64,000 nt of DNA from Mesobacillus jeotgali. Its GTDB lineage: Bacteria; Bacillota; Bacilli; Bacillales; Cytobacillaceae. The first letter of the stretch is position 1, and each line of letters starts with the position of its first letter. Position numbers and translations under genes: made by a program. This document shows positions 1 through 8,049 of this stretch, one piece after another. The DNA is taken from contig NZ_CP109811.1 in NCBI RefSeq assembly GCF_014856545.2, positions 2,350,001 through 2,414,000 on the forward strand. The letters are read 5' to 3'. The notes beneath the pieces were generated by a model, which saw nothing but the letters and a program-made list of their open reading frames with translations, was not told the origin of the DNA and ran no database searches.

Positions 1-198
1 ACCGATACTGAGACATATACTCAGGAAATGCTCGAAGAAGTCATAGGTGATGAATTCGAAGCGATGATGTTCAAAGATGATACAGAAATACCAGCATACA
101 TCTGGACAGTAAACTTTGTGGTCATAGTGAAAAGAAGTACGAAGTTTGTTACGGACATCAGCTTTGAAAAAATACCTAGAAATCCAGTTTGCGAGTAA
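1..198 (+). CDS. C-terminal end of an unrecognised protein (partial)
   Basis: The frame opening at base 1 runs without interruption for 65 codons to a TAA at 196-198; the true start lies outside the window. The visible part is acidic at first, then has a hydrophobic stretch (AYIWTVNFVVIVKR) and ends IPRNPVCE. I do not recognise the family. It is read in the same direction as adhE but is separated from it by about 100 bp containing a Rex-type operator, so the two are probably separate transcription units. Coding status rests on the open frame at the window edge and a plausible protein-like composition. Confidence 0.55.
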   Translation, partial: TDTETYTQEMLEEVIGDEFEAMMFKDDTEIPAYIWTVNFVVIVKRSTKFVTDISFEKIPRNPVCE

Positions 199-216
199 AT
201 TATTTTTTGAACAATC

Positions 217-234
217 TTGTGAAGGTATTCACAA
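217..234. promoter_or_regulatory. Rex (redox repressor) operator
   Basis: TTGTGAAGGTATTCACAA is an 18-bp palindrome with perfect TTGTGAA/TTCACAA arms, matching the consensus for the NADH-sensing repressor Rex of Gram-positive bacteria. It lies 68 bp upstream of adhE, a classic Rex target, so adhE is probably derepressed when the NADH/NAD+ ratio rises. A convincing -10/-35 pair next to it could not be fixed. Confidence 0.8.
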
Positions 235-301
235 ATAAACTTAACAACATACGAACTACATATGCAGCAGTTGAACGTAAAATAAAAAGGAGGTCCTGAA
301 A

Positions 302-2905
302 ATGGGGACAGTTGAAAAAGTGGCAAAAGAGCAATCATCCGTTACAAAAATGGTTGATAATCTGCTAGATAAAGGTTTAAAAGCGTTAGCTCAAATGCGA
401 GAGCTGGATCAGGAAACTGTGAATAAAATCGTAAAGGAAATGGCGCTGGCAGGCCTTGATCAGCATATGCCACTTGCGAAAATGGCAGTTGAAGAAACAA
501 AACGTGGAGTTTATGAAGATAAGATCATCAAGAACATGTTTGCCACCGAGTATGTATATCACAACATCAAATACGATAAAACTGCTGGCATTATCGAAGA
601 AAATGAACACGAAGGCATGATCACGATTGCTGAGCCAGTTGGCGTGATCGCCGGGGTCACACCGGTGACGAATCCGACCTCAACAACCATGTTCAAAGCA
701 TTAATCTCGATTAAGACTAGAAACCCCATCATATTCGCTTTCCATCCATCTGCCCAGAAATGCAGCAGTGAGGCCGCCAGAATCTTACGCGATGCGGCAG
801 TTAAAGCAGGGGCACCAGAGGACTGTATCCAGTGGATTGAAAAACCGTCCCTAGAAGCCACACAATCTTTGATGAACCATCCGAAAATTTCACTGATTCT
901 AGCTACTGGCGGTGCCGGGATGGTAAAATCCGCGTACAGTTCAGGAAAGCCGGCATTAGGTGTTGGGCCTGGTAACGTACCTTGCTATATTGAACGAACT
1001 GCCAATGTAAAACGGGCTGTGAATGACCTGATTTTATCTAAGACATTCGATAACGGGATGATTTGCGCTTCTGAACAGGCAGTCATCATTGATAAAGAAA
1101 TCTACCATGATGTAAAAACGGAAATGATTGCGAATAGCTGCTACTTTTTAAGCGATGAAGAAAGGTCAAAGGTTGAGAAGCTTGTCATCAATGAGCACTC
1201 CTGTGCCGTTAATGCAGATATAGTTGGGATGCCGGCTCATAAGATTGCGGAAATGGCAGGTGTGACAGTACCTGAAGAGACTAAAATCCTTGTTGCTGAG
1301 CTGAAAGGAGTAGGCCCTCAATATCCTCTATCACGGGAAAAATTAAGTCCGGTACTGGCTTGCTATAAAGTGAACGGAACAGAAGAAGGACTTAAGCGGG
1401 CTGAAGAAATGCTTGAATTTGGCGGACTTGGCCACTCTGCTGTCATTCATTCAACTAGTGATGAAGTGATTAAAGCATTCGGATTAAAAATGAAGGCAGG
1501 ACGCATCATCGTAAATGCACCTTCTTCCCAAGGGGCAATCGGCGATATCTATAACGCCTATCTGCCATCATTGACCCTCGGCTGCGGAACTTATGGCGGG
1601 AACTCCGTTTCAACCAACGTTGGTGCAATCAACTTGATCAATGTAAAAAAAGTAGCAAGAAGGAACGTGAATATGCAGTGGTTCAAAGTCCCATCAAAAA
1701 TTTACTTTGAAAAGAATTCAACTCAATATTTAGCGAAAATGCCTAAAATCTCGAAAGCATTTATCGTCACTGACCCTGGAATGGTGAAGCTAGGATATGT
1801 AGATAGAGTACTGTACCACTTGAGGAAACGTCCAGACTATGTCCACTGTGAAATTTTCTCTGATGTAGAGCCAGATCCATCGATCGAAACAGTAATGAAG
1901 GGTGCGGAAATGATGGCGAGTTTCCAGCCTGATGTCATCATTGCTCTGGGCGGCGGCTCAGCGATGGACGCAGCGAAAGGCATGTGGTTGTTCTATGAGT
2001 ATCCTGACGCTGACTTCCACGGCTTGAAACAGAAATTCCTGGATATTCGAAAGCGGATCGTCAAATACCCGCAGCTTGGACGCAAAGCCCAGTTCGTAGC
2101 AATCCCGACGACATCCGGAACAGGTTCAGAAGTGACATCCTTCTCTGTCATTACTGATAAAAAAGCGAACATCAAATATCCGCTAGCAGACTATGAGTTG
2201 ACACCAGATGTAGCAATTGTCGATCCTCAGTTTGTCATGACGGTGCCTAAGCATATTACTGCCGATACTGGTATGGACGTATTGACTCACGCAATTGAAG
2301 CCTATGTCAGCTGCATGGCCAATGACTATACAGATGGCCTCGCGATAAAAGCCATCCAGCTGATATTTGAATATCTGCCAAGAGCATACCGAAATGGCCA
2401 GGACGAAGTAGCTCGTGAGAAAGTCCACAATGCGTCAACAATTGCCGGGATGGCATTTGCCAATGCATTCCTTGGAATCAACCACAGCCTTGCCCACAAG
2501 CTCGGTGCAGAATTCCATATCGCCCACGGCCGTTCTAATACAATTTTGATGCCGCATGTCATTCGTTATAACGCGACTAAACCAAAGAAATTCACAGCCT
2601 TCCCTAAGTATGAAAGCTTTGTCGCTGACCAGCGATACGCTGAAATTTCGCGCATACTTGGCCTGCCCTCCCGCAACACGGAAGAGGGAGTTGAAAGTCT
2701 TGTCCAGGCAATCATCAAGTTGGCGAGGGAAATGGATATTCCAATGAGCATTGAAGCAAACGGTGTTGAGAAAGCAGAATTTGAAGCAAAGATCGACCAG
2801 CTTGCCGATCGCGCATTCGAAGACCAGTGCACAACAGCTAATCCTAAGCTTCCATTAGTGTCAGAGTTGGCTGAAATCTACCGATTAGCTTATAAGGGAG
2901 TTTAA
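302..2905 (+). CDS. adhE: Bifunctional acetaldehyde-CoA/alcohol dehydrogenase
   Basis: AdhE reduces acetyl-CoA to acetaldehyde and then to ethanol, reoxidising two NADH during fermentation; it forms cytosolic filaments (spirosomes). The 867-residue length is normal for the family. Residues 1 to about 440 are the CoA-acylating aldehyde dehydrogenase, with the catalytic Cys in DNGMICASEQ near residue 256. Residues from about 460 are the iron-dependent alcohol dehydrogenase, with GGGSAMDAAKG for NAD binding and metal-ligand histidines around INHSLAHKLG. The ATG follows AAAGGAGG at a good distance. The gene is monocistronic, flanked by a Rex operator upstream and a strong terminator downstream, which fits anaerobic induction. 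Confidence 0.97.
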   Translation: MGTVEKVAKEQSSVTKMVDNLLDKGLKALAQMRELDQETVNKIVKEMALAGLDQHMPLAKMAVEETKRGVYEDKIIKNMFATEYVYHNIKYDKTAGIIEENEHEGMITIAEPVGVIAGVTPVTNPTSTTMFKALISIKTRNPIIFAFHPSAQKCSSEAARILRDAAVKAGAPEDCIQWIEKPSLEATQSLMNHPKISLILATGGAGMVKSAYSSGKPALGVGPGNVPCYIERTANVKRAVNDLILSKTFDNGMICASEQAVIIDKEIYHDVKTEMIANSCYFLSDEERSKVEKLVINEHSCAVNADIVGMPAHKIAEMAGVTVPEETKILVAELKGVGPQYPLSREKLSPVLACYKVNGTEEGLKRAEEMLEFGGLGHSAVIHSTSDEVIKAFGLKMKAGRIIVNAPSSQGAIGDIYNAYLPSLTLGCGTYGGNSVSTNVGAINLINVKKVARRNVNMQWFKVPSKIYFEKNSTQYLAKMPKISKAFIVTDPGMVKLGYVDRVLYHLRKRPDYVHCEIFSDVEPDPSIETVMKGAEMMASFQPDVIIALGGGSAMDAAKGMWLFYEYPDADFHGLKQKFLDIRKRIVKYPQLGRKAQFVAIPTTSGTGSEVTSFSVITDKKANIKYPLADYELTPDVAIVDPQFVMTVPKHITADTGMDVLTHAIEAYVSCMANDYTDGLAIKAIQLIFEYLPRAYRNGQDEVAREKVHNASTIAGMAFANAFLGINHSLAHKLGAEFHIAHGRSNTILMPHVIRYNATKPKKFTAFPKYESFVADQRYAEISRILGLPSRNTEEGVESLVQAIIKLAREMDIPMSIEANGVEKAEFEAKIDQLADRAFEDQCTTANPKLPLVSELAEIYRLAYKGV

Positions 2906-2911
2906 TTGACT

Positions 2912-2947
2912 AAAAGGGGATGGAATCTTTGGGTTCCATCCCTTTTC
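2912..2947 (+). terminator. Rho-independent terminator of adhE
   Basis: AAAAGGGGATGGAA and TTCCATCCCTTTT form a long stem with a short loop, ending in a T-rich tract just after the adhE stop. Confidence 0.85.
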
Positions 2948-3066
2948 TCCATATAATAAGCAACTTGACCTATTTCAGCGGCAGCTGAGTTTAAAACTGT
3001 ACTATTTACCTACTGAAAATAGTAAAAAATTAACTAGTTTGTATTTTTAGAATATTATATTATTTA

Positions 3067-3095
3067 TCCCGGATAACTATTTTACTAATCCGGGA
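3067..3095 (+). promoter_or_regulatory. Leader hairpin overlapping the ribosome binding site of the M28 peptidase
   Basis: TCCCGGAT (3067-3074) and ATCCGGGA (3088-3095) are perfect 8-bp arms around a 13-nt loop. The 3' arm contains the first part of the Shine-Dalgarno GGGAGG (3092-3097) of the gene starting at 3103. It could limit ribosome access or protect the 5' end of the message. There is no T-tract, so it is not a terminator. Confidence 0.45.
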
Positions 3096-3102
3096 GGTAA
3101 TT

Positions 3103-4506
3103 ATGAAGAAGAAGCCTTATCTATCAATCGCATTAGCAGCAGGTCTGGCAGTCAGCACATTAGGAGCGCAAGCCAGTTTCGCAAAGCCGGCTGACACTCC
3201 GCAACAGGTTCAGCCATTCAATGTTTTTGACAACAAGGTGTTGGACAAGATCAATGTTGAAAATATTTACAACAACATTGAATACCTTTCAAGAACTCCT
3301 CGTGTGGCCGGTACAGAAGCCGAGCACAATGCGATTCAGTATGTCAAAGAGCAATTTGAGTCATACGGTTATGAAACAGAGCTTCAGGAATTTACTTTCT
3401 ATGGCTACACAGCACCGAATACAGTCGAGCTGACAGTAGATGGCTATCCTGGTGAAATCCAGCCAAAATCATTTACATACGGGATGGATGGAACTGCCTC
3501 AGGTGAACTGGTCTATGCTGGACTAGGACAAGCTGGGGATTTTGAAGGCAAAGATGTTAGCGGCAAAATCGCTTTGATTCAACGAGGAGCAATTTCATTT
3601 GCTGATAAAGTCTTGAACGCAGCAGCTAACGGTGCAGCAGGAGTCATTATTTTTAACAATGCAGCAGGAGACCTGAACGGTACATTCGGTTCACCGAATG
3701 ACGCCTATGTACCGGCTGTGGCCATTTCCCAGGAAGTTGGACAAGCTTTAATGGACCAGCTAAACAATGGAGATACTCTGACTGGATCAATTAACATTGA
3801 GGGTGCAGAGGCTGGAATGAGAACTTCTTACAATGTCATTGCCACGAAAGCACCAACAAATAAAAATAAGGCAAAAGACACTATTCTAGCATTGGGTGCC
3901 CATCATGATTCAGTTCCTGGAGCACCTGGAGCAAACGACGATGCATCAGGCACTGCAATGACACTCGAGCTTGCCCGCGTTATGAAGGACTTGCCGACGA
4001 ATATGGAAATGCGCTTTATTACTTTTGGTGCCGAAGAACTTGGGTTGATTGGTTCACGTTATTATGTCAGCCAGCTTTCAGAGGATGAAAAAGATCGCTT
4101 TGTCGGCTATTTTAATATGGATATGGTAGGAAGCAGGGATGCAGGAGATTTGGTGATCAATACACCGGACGGGAACGAAAACATTGTTTCTCAAACTGCT
4201 CAGGCTTCCAGCGCACGCTTAAATGGTGAACCAACTCCGATCCAGCCAGGCGGGAGCAGTGACCATGTATCATTCTTTGAAGGTGGCATTGCATCAGGCT
4301 CATTTATTCATAGACCGTTAGAGCCATGGTACCATACGCCGGAAGATACAATTGACAAAATCAGCAAAGAAAAACTGCAAGATGTGGCGGAAATCGTAGG
4401 TACGGCTGTCTATGATATCGTCCGTCCAGAGAATCAGGGACCGAAGGCTAATAGAGGAAAAGAACAAAAAGCACCTCACTTATATTATGAACAGGAGTTA
4501 AAGTAA
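3103..4506 (+). CDS. Secreted M28-family zinc aminopeptidase with PA domain
   Basis: A two-zinc exopeptidase that releases N-terminal amino acids from peptides outside the cell. Residues 1 to about 27 are a Sec signal peptide (KKK, hydrophobic core, AQASFA cleavage region). A protease-associated (PA) insert lies at about 125-215. The metal-site segments of the M28 core are visible: LGAHHDSVPGAPGANDDASG, FGAEELGLIGS, NMDMVGS and GSSDHVSF. The length of 467 residues fits the aminopeptidase Y/S type. The ATG is preceded by CCGGGAGG. A terminator on each side makes it a single-gene unit. Substrate preference cannot be read from the sequence. Confidence 0.92.
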   Translation: MKKKPYLSIALAAGLAVSTLGAQASFAKPADTPQQVQPFNVFDNKVLDKINVENIYNNIEYLSRTPRVAGTEAEHNAIQYVKEQFESYGYETELQEFTFYGYTAPNTVELTVDGYPGEIQPKSFTYGMDGTASGELVYAGLGQAGDFEGKDVSGKIALIQRGAISFADKVLNAAANGAAGVIIFNNAAGDLNGTFGSPNDAYVPAVAISQEVGQALMDQLNNGDTLTGSINIEGAEAGMRTSYNVIATKAPTNKNKAKDTILALGAHHDSVPGAPGANDDASGTAMTLELARVMKDLPTNMEMRFITFGAEELGLIGSRYYVSQLSEDEKDRFVGYFNMDMVGSRDAGDLVINTPDGNENIVSQTAQASSARLNGEPTPIQPGGSSDHVSFFEGGIASGSFIHRPLEPWYHTPEDTIDKISKEKLQDVAEIVGTAVYDIVRPENQGPKANRGKEQKAPHLYYEQELK

Positions 4507-4520
4507 CTTTCAAAAAATTA

Positions 4521-4556
4521 CCAGGTTCACCAGTTTATTGGTGGACCTGGTTTTTA
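4521..4556 (+). terminator. Terminator of the M28 peptidase gene
   Basis: CCAGGTTCACCA/TGGTGGACCTGG stem followed by TTTTTATTT. Confidence 0.85.
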
Positions 4557-4743
4557 TTTACCTATGTGCAAACACTCATTTTAAAAAAGAATCAGCATTA
4601 ATTTGGGAAAAATCAGGAATGGGGCAGAAAGACACGGATATATAATTCCCTAAGTTAATAAGGTCTCTAAGACCTTTTATAAGGTCTAATTTACACACAT
4701 GAAAATATATATATACAATAACTACTTATTGCCTGGAGGAATT

Positions 4744-5178
4744 ATGAGCCGGAAGAAAAGTGTGGATTCGATGGCAGAGGCCAGGAGGATTCTTGGTCAC
4801 GATTTTTTTGATGCGGTCTCCGATATCCTCCCGCTGGTGGGGCCGAGAATCGATATGTTCCAGGGAGATCATGAGCTGGTTATAGTAGCCGAATTGCCGG
4901 GTCTTGTTTCACAGGAAGATGTGAATCTCTCGCTGGAAGGCTATAATTTAGCTATTAAGGGCGAATTGAAGCGGCCTTACGTGACAGATGAAGATAAACT
5001 GTTAATCAATGAACGCGCTGGCGGCCCTTTTGAGAGAATATTGAAAATTCCCCCTCAATGTTCCCTGGAGCGGATTCGGGCCGACTTTTTCAATGGTCTT
5101 CTTTTCGTTCGTATTCCATTCGTTCACCAGCAGTCCACACAAAATCGCGAGTCCATTCAAATCAACTTCCACGGCTGA
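4744..5178 (+). CDS. Hsp20/alpha-crystallin family protein, probably spore-associated
   Basis: A 144-residue small heat-shock-type protein. The alpha-crystallin domain covers most of the chain from about residue 36, with the typical VAELPGL segment, the LSLEGYNLAIKGE strand pair and a GPFERILKIP strand; the C-terminal FVRIP replaces the classic IXI region. The ATG at 4744 is chosen because GGAGG lies just upstream; a longer in-frame start at 4699 lacks one. The next gene starts 15 bp downstream and the genes after it look GerP-like, so a role in spore coat assembly (like CotM and CotP of B. subtilis, also Hsp20 proteins) is more likely than a general chaperone role. That function is inference. 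Confidence 0.82.
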   Translation: MSRKKSVDSMAEARRILGHDFFDAVSDILPLVGPRIDMFQGDHELVIVAELPGLVSQEDVNLSLEGYNLAIKGELKRPYVTDEDKLLINERAGGPFERILKIPPQCSLERIRADFFNGLLFVRIPFVHQQSTQNRESIQINFHG

Positions 5179-5193
5179 CATGGAGATGATGAT

Positions 5194-5388
5194 ATGACTA
5201 AAATAAAATTCAAACATATAGATATAAACAAGATCACCAATAGCTCAGGGGTCCATACAGGCGTTAACATAACACGCCAATGGAAAAGCCGTGTAAGCAG
5301 CTCCGAAGGTTTCGGGAATGTGGACGGGAAATCAAACAAGATATCTAATAATGTTTCCTTTTCTGATCGTAAAAACGGAGAGGGTTGA
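5194..5388 (+). CDS. Small GerPA/GerPF-like spore protein
   Basis: A 64-residue protein with the layout of the short GerPA/GerPF family: an N-terminal beta segment (FKHIDINKI), a Ser-Gly-Val turn (NSSGVHTG), and a Gly/Asn-rich middle (EGFGNVDGKSNK). GerP proteins help germinants cross the spore coat. Its stop and the next ATG are one base apart, so translation is coupled. The same residue pattern recurs in the neighbouring genes at 5761, 6843 and 7073, which suggests local duplication. The family call rests on pattern resemblance, not on a close match. Confidence 0.62.
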   Translation: MTKIKFKHIDINKITNSSGVHTGVNITRQWKSRVSSSEGFGNVDGKSNKISNNVSFSDRKNGEG

Positions 5389-5389
5389 A

Positions 5390-5746
5390 ATGGACAATCA
5401 AGAAGTTATAAGAATGATACAAAAGCTCAATGAAAAAATAGATACAATCCAGAAAAGTGAATTTCACTTTCATATTGAAAAAGTCTCAATCGAACACCTT
5501 CAATTAGAGGAATTAGCCTATCACTTGGATAAAATTGATATAAAAGAACTTAGCGGAATGATGAATTTGGGGAACTCCTTTAATCCTAATCTCGAGACAA
5601 TAAAGTCTCAATCAAAAAAATCGAAGGAAAAGAATCCTGAAAATAATCGTGCTGAAACAGCATATAGCAGAAAACCCCAAGAAGGCGAGAGGCTCGAACC
5701 GGCTTTAAGCGTAATAATCAATGGGAAAGAAATTTTATCAGAATGA
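5390..5746 (+). CDS. GerPC-like coiled-coil spore protein
   Basis: A 118-residue protein. The first 25 residues (MDNQEVIRMIQKLNEKIDTI) suggest a short coiled coil. They are followed by FHFHIEKVSIEHLQLEELAYH and then SGMMNLGNSF, which resembles the GerPC core where an IEY...LKIE..L strand precedes a GTLNIG segment. The remainder is charged and low-complexity (KSKEKNPENNRAE), ending in VIINGKEI. GerPC is the larger partner in GerP operons, so its place between two short GerP-like genes fits. The ATG follows GGAGAGGG and sits one base after the preceding stop; the earlier in-frame start at 5318 would overlap that gene. Confidence 0.58.
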   Translation: MDNQEVIRMIQKLNEKIDTIQKSEFHFHIEKVSIEHLQLEELAYHLDKIDIKELSGMMNLGNSFNPNLETIKSQSKKSKEKNPENNRAETAYSRKPQEGERLEPALSVIINGKEILSE

Positions 5747-5760
5747 AGGGGGGAGTTATA

Positions 5761-6051
5761 TTGAAAACACTAAGCCCTGCCTTTTATATAGGTTCCATAC
5801 AGATTGGGACTGTCCAGGATGCATCCTGTGTAAATTTTGGAAACAGCTTTCCAAAGGATTTTACAAGCCAAAAAAATCAAAACCAGGGATTTGGGAGTAT
5901 CAGCGGGGACAATAATGACATACATGATATTATTTCAAGACTTGCACAAAGGAATATAGCTGAAATTTTTGGTGACCCTGCAGAAACTGAACAGCCAGAT
6001 TGGCTCGAGGGTCTATTGAAATCCCAACAAGTACAGATGGAACAAGAATGA
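5761..6051 (+). CDS. GerPD/GerPE-like spore protein
   Basis: A 96-residue protein whose N-terminus (YIGSIQIGTVQDASCVNFGN) has the alternating beta pattern of GerPB/GerPD/GerPE proteins, followed by the local signature NQNQGFGSISGDNND. The C-terminal third is acidic and helical and is not typical of short GerP proteins. TTG at 5761 is preferred because AAGGGGGGAG precedes it at 5 bases; the ATG at 5743 overlaps the previous stop and has no ribosome binding site of its own. It is the last gene of the hsp20-led plus-strand operon and is followed by a terminator. Confidence 0.57.
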   Translation: MKTLSPAFYIGSIQIGTVQDASCVNFGNSFPKDFTSQKNQNQGFGSISGDNNDIHDIISRLAQRNIAEIFGDPAETEQPDWLEGLLKSQQVQMEQE

Positions 6052-6085
6052 AGAGGCCTGGCTCTTAAAGCAGGACCTCTTTTTT
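6052..6085 (+). terminator. Terminator of the Hsp20/GerP-like operon
   Basis: AGAGGCCTG and CAGGACCTCT form a stem followed by TTTTTT. It lies between convergent genes and overlaps the end of the DUF421 gene. Confidence 0.75.
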
Positions 6086-6782
6086 AATGCAAAAAATCAT
6101 TTCGTTTATCTATATATAGATTTCCATCCGGCTGAACTTCAGCATAGAAAACATCATCCAGTGATTGAACTCCAGACTGTTGCAGCTGTTCATCGAGCCA
6201 AGTTCGATCCTTATTCATTTTATTAAGATTTTGAACATTCACTCTTCCGTCGGATACCAATTCTGTAGAAAGTGGAACAAAGTTGCCAGAAGGCATGGCT
6301 AGATTCATGTCACTTTTCGTAACCGTCTGTTTGCCTTCCTTTTTCATGACAGAAAGTTTCCCATCTGTTTCGAAGATGGCATAATCAACATCACTCAAAG
6401 AAAAGATGCTCTTTTCCCTAAGCATGGCTTTCAAAGAATCTGTGTCAAGACGTGCCTGCCTTAAAGCATCTTCCATGATCTCACCTTTTTTTATAACGAT
6501 GACTGGATCCCCCATTAACAGCTTTCTGGCTTTCTTCGATTTTATATGAATTTGATCCGTCAAGACCGTAAAGGCGGCCCAGCCTAACAGAGCGATAATA
6601 CCATTTAGAATACTAACACTCGGGTTAACGACAAGAGCTGCTGCTATCGATCCAAAGGCAATAGCAGAAACAAGGTTGAAGAACGTCATCTGGCTGATTT
6701 CTTTCCTGCCAGCCCACCTTGCCATTGAAAATAAAACGACAAAGCCAATCGCGATTCTAAGTAGTAGTTCTAACTGATTCAA
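6084..6782 (-). CDS. DUF421 (YetF/YrbG-type) membrane protein
   Basis: A 232-residue protein with about three N-terminal membrane helices (residues 5-85: LLLRIAIGFVVLFSMARWAG, FFNLVSAIAFGSIAAALVV, then a third) and a soluble alpha/beta domain typical of DUF421 (MGDPVIVIKKGEIMEDALRQ; LDTDSLKAMLREK; DVDYAIFETDGKLSVM). The start is TTG at 6782 with AAGGCGGG upstream. DUF421 proteins are common in spore formers, and some are spore inner-membrane proteins that affect resistance. Lying between two sets of GerP-like genes hints at a spore role here, but that is inference. Confidence 0.85.
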   Translation of the reverse strand: MNQLELLLRIAIGFVVLFSMARWAGRKEISQMTFFNLVSAIAFGSIAAALVVNPSVSILNGIIALLGWAAFTVLTDQIHIKSKKARKLLMGDPVIVIKKGEIMEDALRQARLDTDSLKAMLREKSIFSLSDVDYAIFETDGKLSVMKKEGKQTVTKSDMNLAMPSGNFVPLSTELVSDGRVNVQNLNKMNKDRTWLDEQLQQSGVQSLDDVFYAEVQPDGNLYIDKRNDFLH

Positions 6783-6842
6783 AATAAATCCCGCCTTAAC
6801 ATTTTTAATGTATATTATTTGCTGATAGGCGGGATTTTTATT

Positions 6843-7058
6843 CTAAGTGACCGACTTAATGATTTCAACTTCATTATCATCCTTAACAAAACTTAAGTTG
6901 CGGAACAGTTGATTGTCATCACCAGTTACAGAAAATCCATTGTTTGATTTGGAGCTTGAAAGAAAATTCGTATTCACATTTGTCCCGAAAAATACGCCGG
7001 ATGAACTGTTGATACTATTGACATTTATATTTCTAAAAGTAATTTTAATAGAATTCAT
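6843..7058 (-). CDS. Small GerPF-like spore protein (second minus-strand copy)
   Basis: A 71-residue protein beginning MNSIKITFRNINVNSINS. It shares with its upstream neighbour a pattern of FxxINVNS, SxxGVFxGxN, a Lys-Asn-Asn-Gly turn, then a Gly-rich Asp/Asn segment and a final beta strand. This resembles GerPA/GerPF but is degenerate. ATG 7058 is chosen because AGGAG precedes it; a TTG at 7076 overlaps the previous stop. It is probably co-transcribed with the gene at 7073-7318. Confidence 0.6.
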   Translation of the reverse strand: MNSIKITFRNINVNSINSSSGVFFGTNVNTNFLSSSKSNNGFSVTGDDNQLFRNLSFVKDDNEVEIIKSVT

Positions 7059-7072
7059 AGCTTCTCCTGCCG

Positions 7073-7318
7073 TCAAAAAGCCTGCCCCTGGCTGGTCGGC
7101 TGAATATCTGGATCGGCATTAGGCTGGTCCACGCCATCATTGTCGCTAATCAAATGCATGTTTCCAAAATAAACATTACCCTGTCCGGTGCCAAAAATGC
7201 CGTTATTCTGCTTTGTCGGTGAATTCCATCCAGTTTGCGCGTTTCCACCGATGAAGACCCCAGCATTACTTTGCATCGAATTGACATTTATAGAATTAAA
7301 TAAAACGCTGTTTGCCAT
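7073..7318 (-). CDS. Small GerPF-like spore protein (first minus-strand copy)
   Basis: An 81-residue protein (MANSVLFNSINVNSMQSNAG...) with the same scaffold as the next gene: an INVNS strand, GVFIGGN, NNGIFGTGQGNV, and an acidic tail (DNDGVDQPNADPD). The ATG at 7318 has GGGAGGGA upstream. It leads a two-gene minus-strand unit that converges with the hsp20-led operon across the DUF421 gene. Resemblance to GerPF is moderate; a coat-associated structural protein is the safest reading. Confidence 0.62.
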   Translation of the reverse strand: MANSVLFNSINVNSMQSNAGVFIGGNAQTGWNSPTKQNNGIFGTGQGNVYFGNMHLISDNDGVDQPNADPDIQPTSQGQAF

Positions 7319-7679
7319 ATTGTTCCCTCCCAGAAAAGAACCCTTTAATACTTTTATTCGATAAGCGGATGATTTGTGAATTGAAGGGGGCAGTGGGGTT
7401 AACTAAAGATGAGAAAACGAAAGGGCGAAGGGAAGGGGAAATGAGACAAAATAAAAGCTTTTTAGGCATTGAAAGACTCTTTAAGTACACAAACATTTGT
7501 CGCGCATTATGAAAGGTTTTAGGCTCCTTACGAAGATGCTTCCGAATCAGATATACATGTGTAATCGTAAAAACCCAGAAGCCGGTTTTTACTTTGGGTG
7601 TGATGCGACAAAGTATATGCAAAGGGCATAATAAAAAGAAGATCCCCGCAGGAACCTTCTTCTTTAAGCAAAACTAATA
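7319..7679. other. Gene-less stretch between GerPF-like genes and csp
   Basis: About 360 bp with no convincing gene. Its left end must hold the promoter of the minus-strand GerPF-like pair, but I could not fix a sporulation sigma-factor site. Its right end holds the csp terminator. An open frame at 7312-7512 lacks a ribosome binding site and protein-like composition. Confidence 0.5.
7633..7666 (-). terminator. Terminator of the minus-strand csp gene
   Basis: Read on the minus strand, AAGAAGG...GGATCTTCTT forms an imperfect stem followed by TTTTTATTA. Confidence 0.65.
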
Positions 7680-7880
7680 TTATAGTTTGTTTACGTTAGC
7701 AGCTTGTGGTCCGCGAGCGCCTTGCTCAACGTCGAAAGATACTTTTTGACCTTCGTCTAATGATTTGAAACCTTCAGATTGGATAGCAGAGAAGTGTACG
7801 AATACGTCGTCTCCACCTTCGCGCTCGATGAATCCAAAACCTTTTTCTGCGTTAAACCATTTTACTGTACCTTGTTCCAT
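7680..7880 (-). CDS. Cold-shock protein, CspA/CspB family
   Basis: A 66-residue single-domain OB-fold protein that binds single-stranded RNA and DNA and acts as an RNA chaperone. Both nucleic-acid motifs are intact: GFGFIE (RNP1-type, near residue 14) and VFVHF (RNP2-type, near residue 27). Length and sequence ([16 protein letters not shown], ending [12 protein letters not shown]) match Bacillus Csp proteins. The ATG follows GGGAGGTAAC. The leader from the predicted promoter is about 105 nt, as usual for csp genes regulated after transcription. A second csp lies at 50347. Confidence 0.96.
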   Translation of the reverse strand: MEQGTVKWFNAEKGFGFIEREGGDDVFVHFSAIQSEGFKSLDEGQKVSFDVEQGARGPQAANVNKL

Positions 7881-7991
7881 TTCTTGTTACCTCCCAGTGC
7901 GTTAGCACATTATGTTACTATCCTTGCCCAAAGTGATCATTAAGACGAAATAATTTCTATCCTTTACACCGAACAAAAATAATTCTATTTC

Positions 7992-8020
7992 ATCATAACA
8001 GATACTGGAATCAATAGCAA
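7992..8020 (-). promoter_or_regulatory. Sigma-A promoter of csp
   Basis: On the minus strand TTGCTA (-35) and TATGAT (-10) are separated by 17 bp, placing the transcript start roughly 105 nt before the csp ATG. Confidence 0.6.
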
Positions 8021-8049
8021 ACAATATTAAAAGATTTGATGCTAACGGA

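Noticed and set aside
21..338. 105-codon minus-strand open frame at the left end
   Set aside because: It is antisense to the partial plus-strand gene and the Rex operator; no ribosome binding site.
6783..6841. Inverted repeat AATCCCGCC...GGCGGGATT as a terminator
   Set aside because: The loop is about 30 nt and the T-tract points to the plus strand, where no gene ends; it may be a regulatory site before the DUF421 gene but direction does not support termination.
7312..7512. 66-codon plus-strand frame upstream of the GerPF-like pair
   Set aside because: It overlaps the start of the minus-strand gene, and has no ribosome binding site or recognisable protein pattern.
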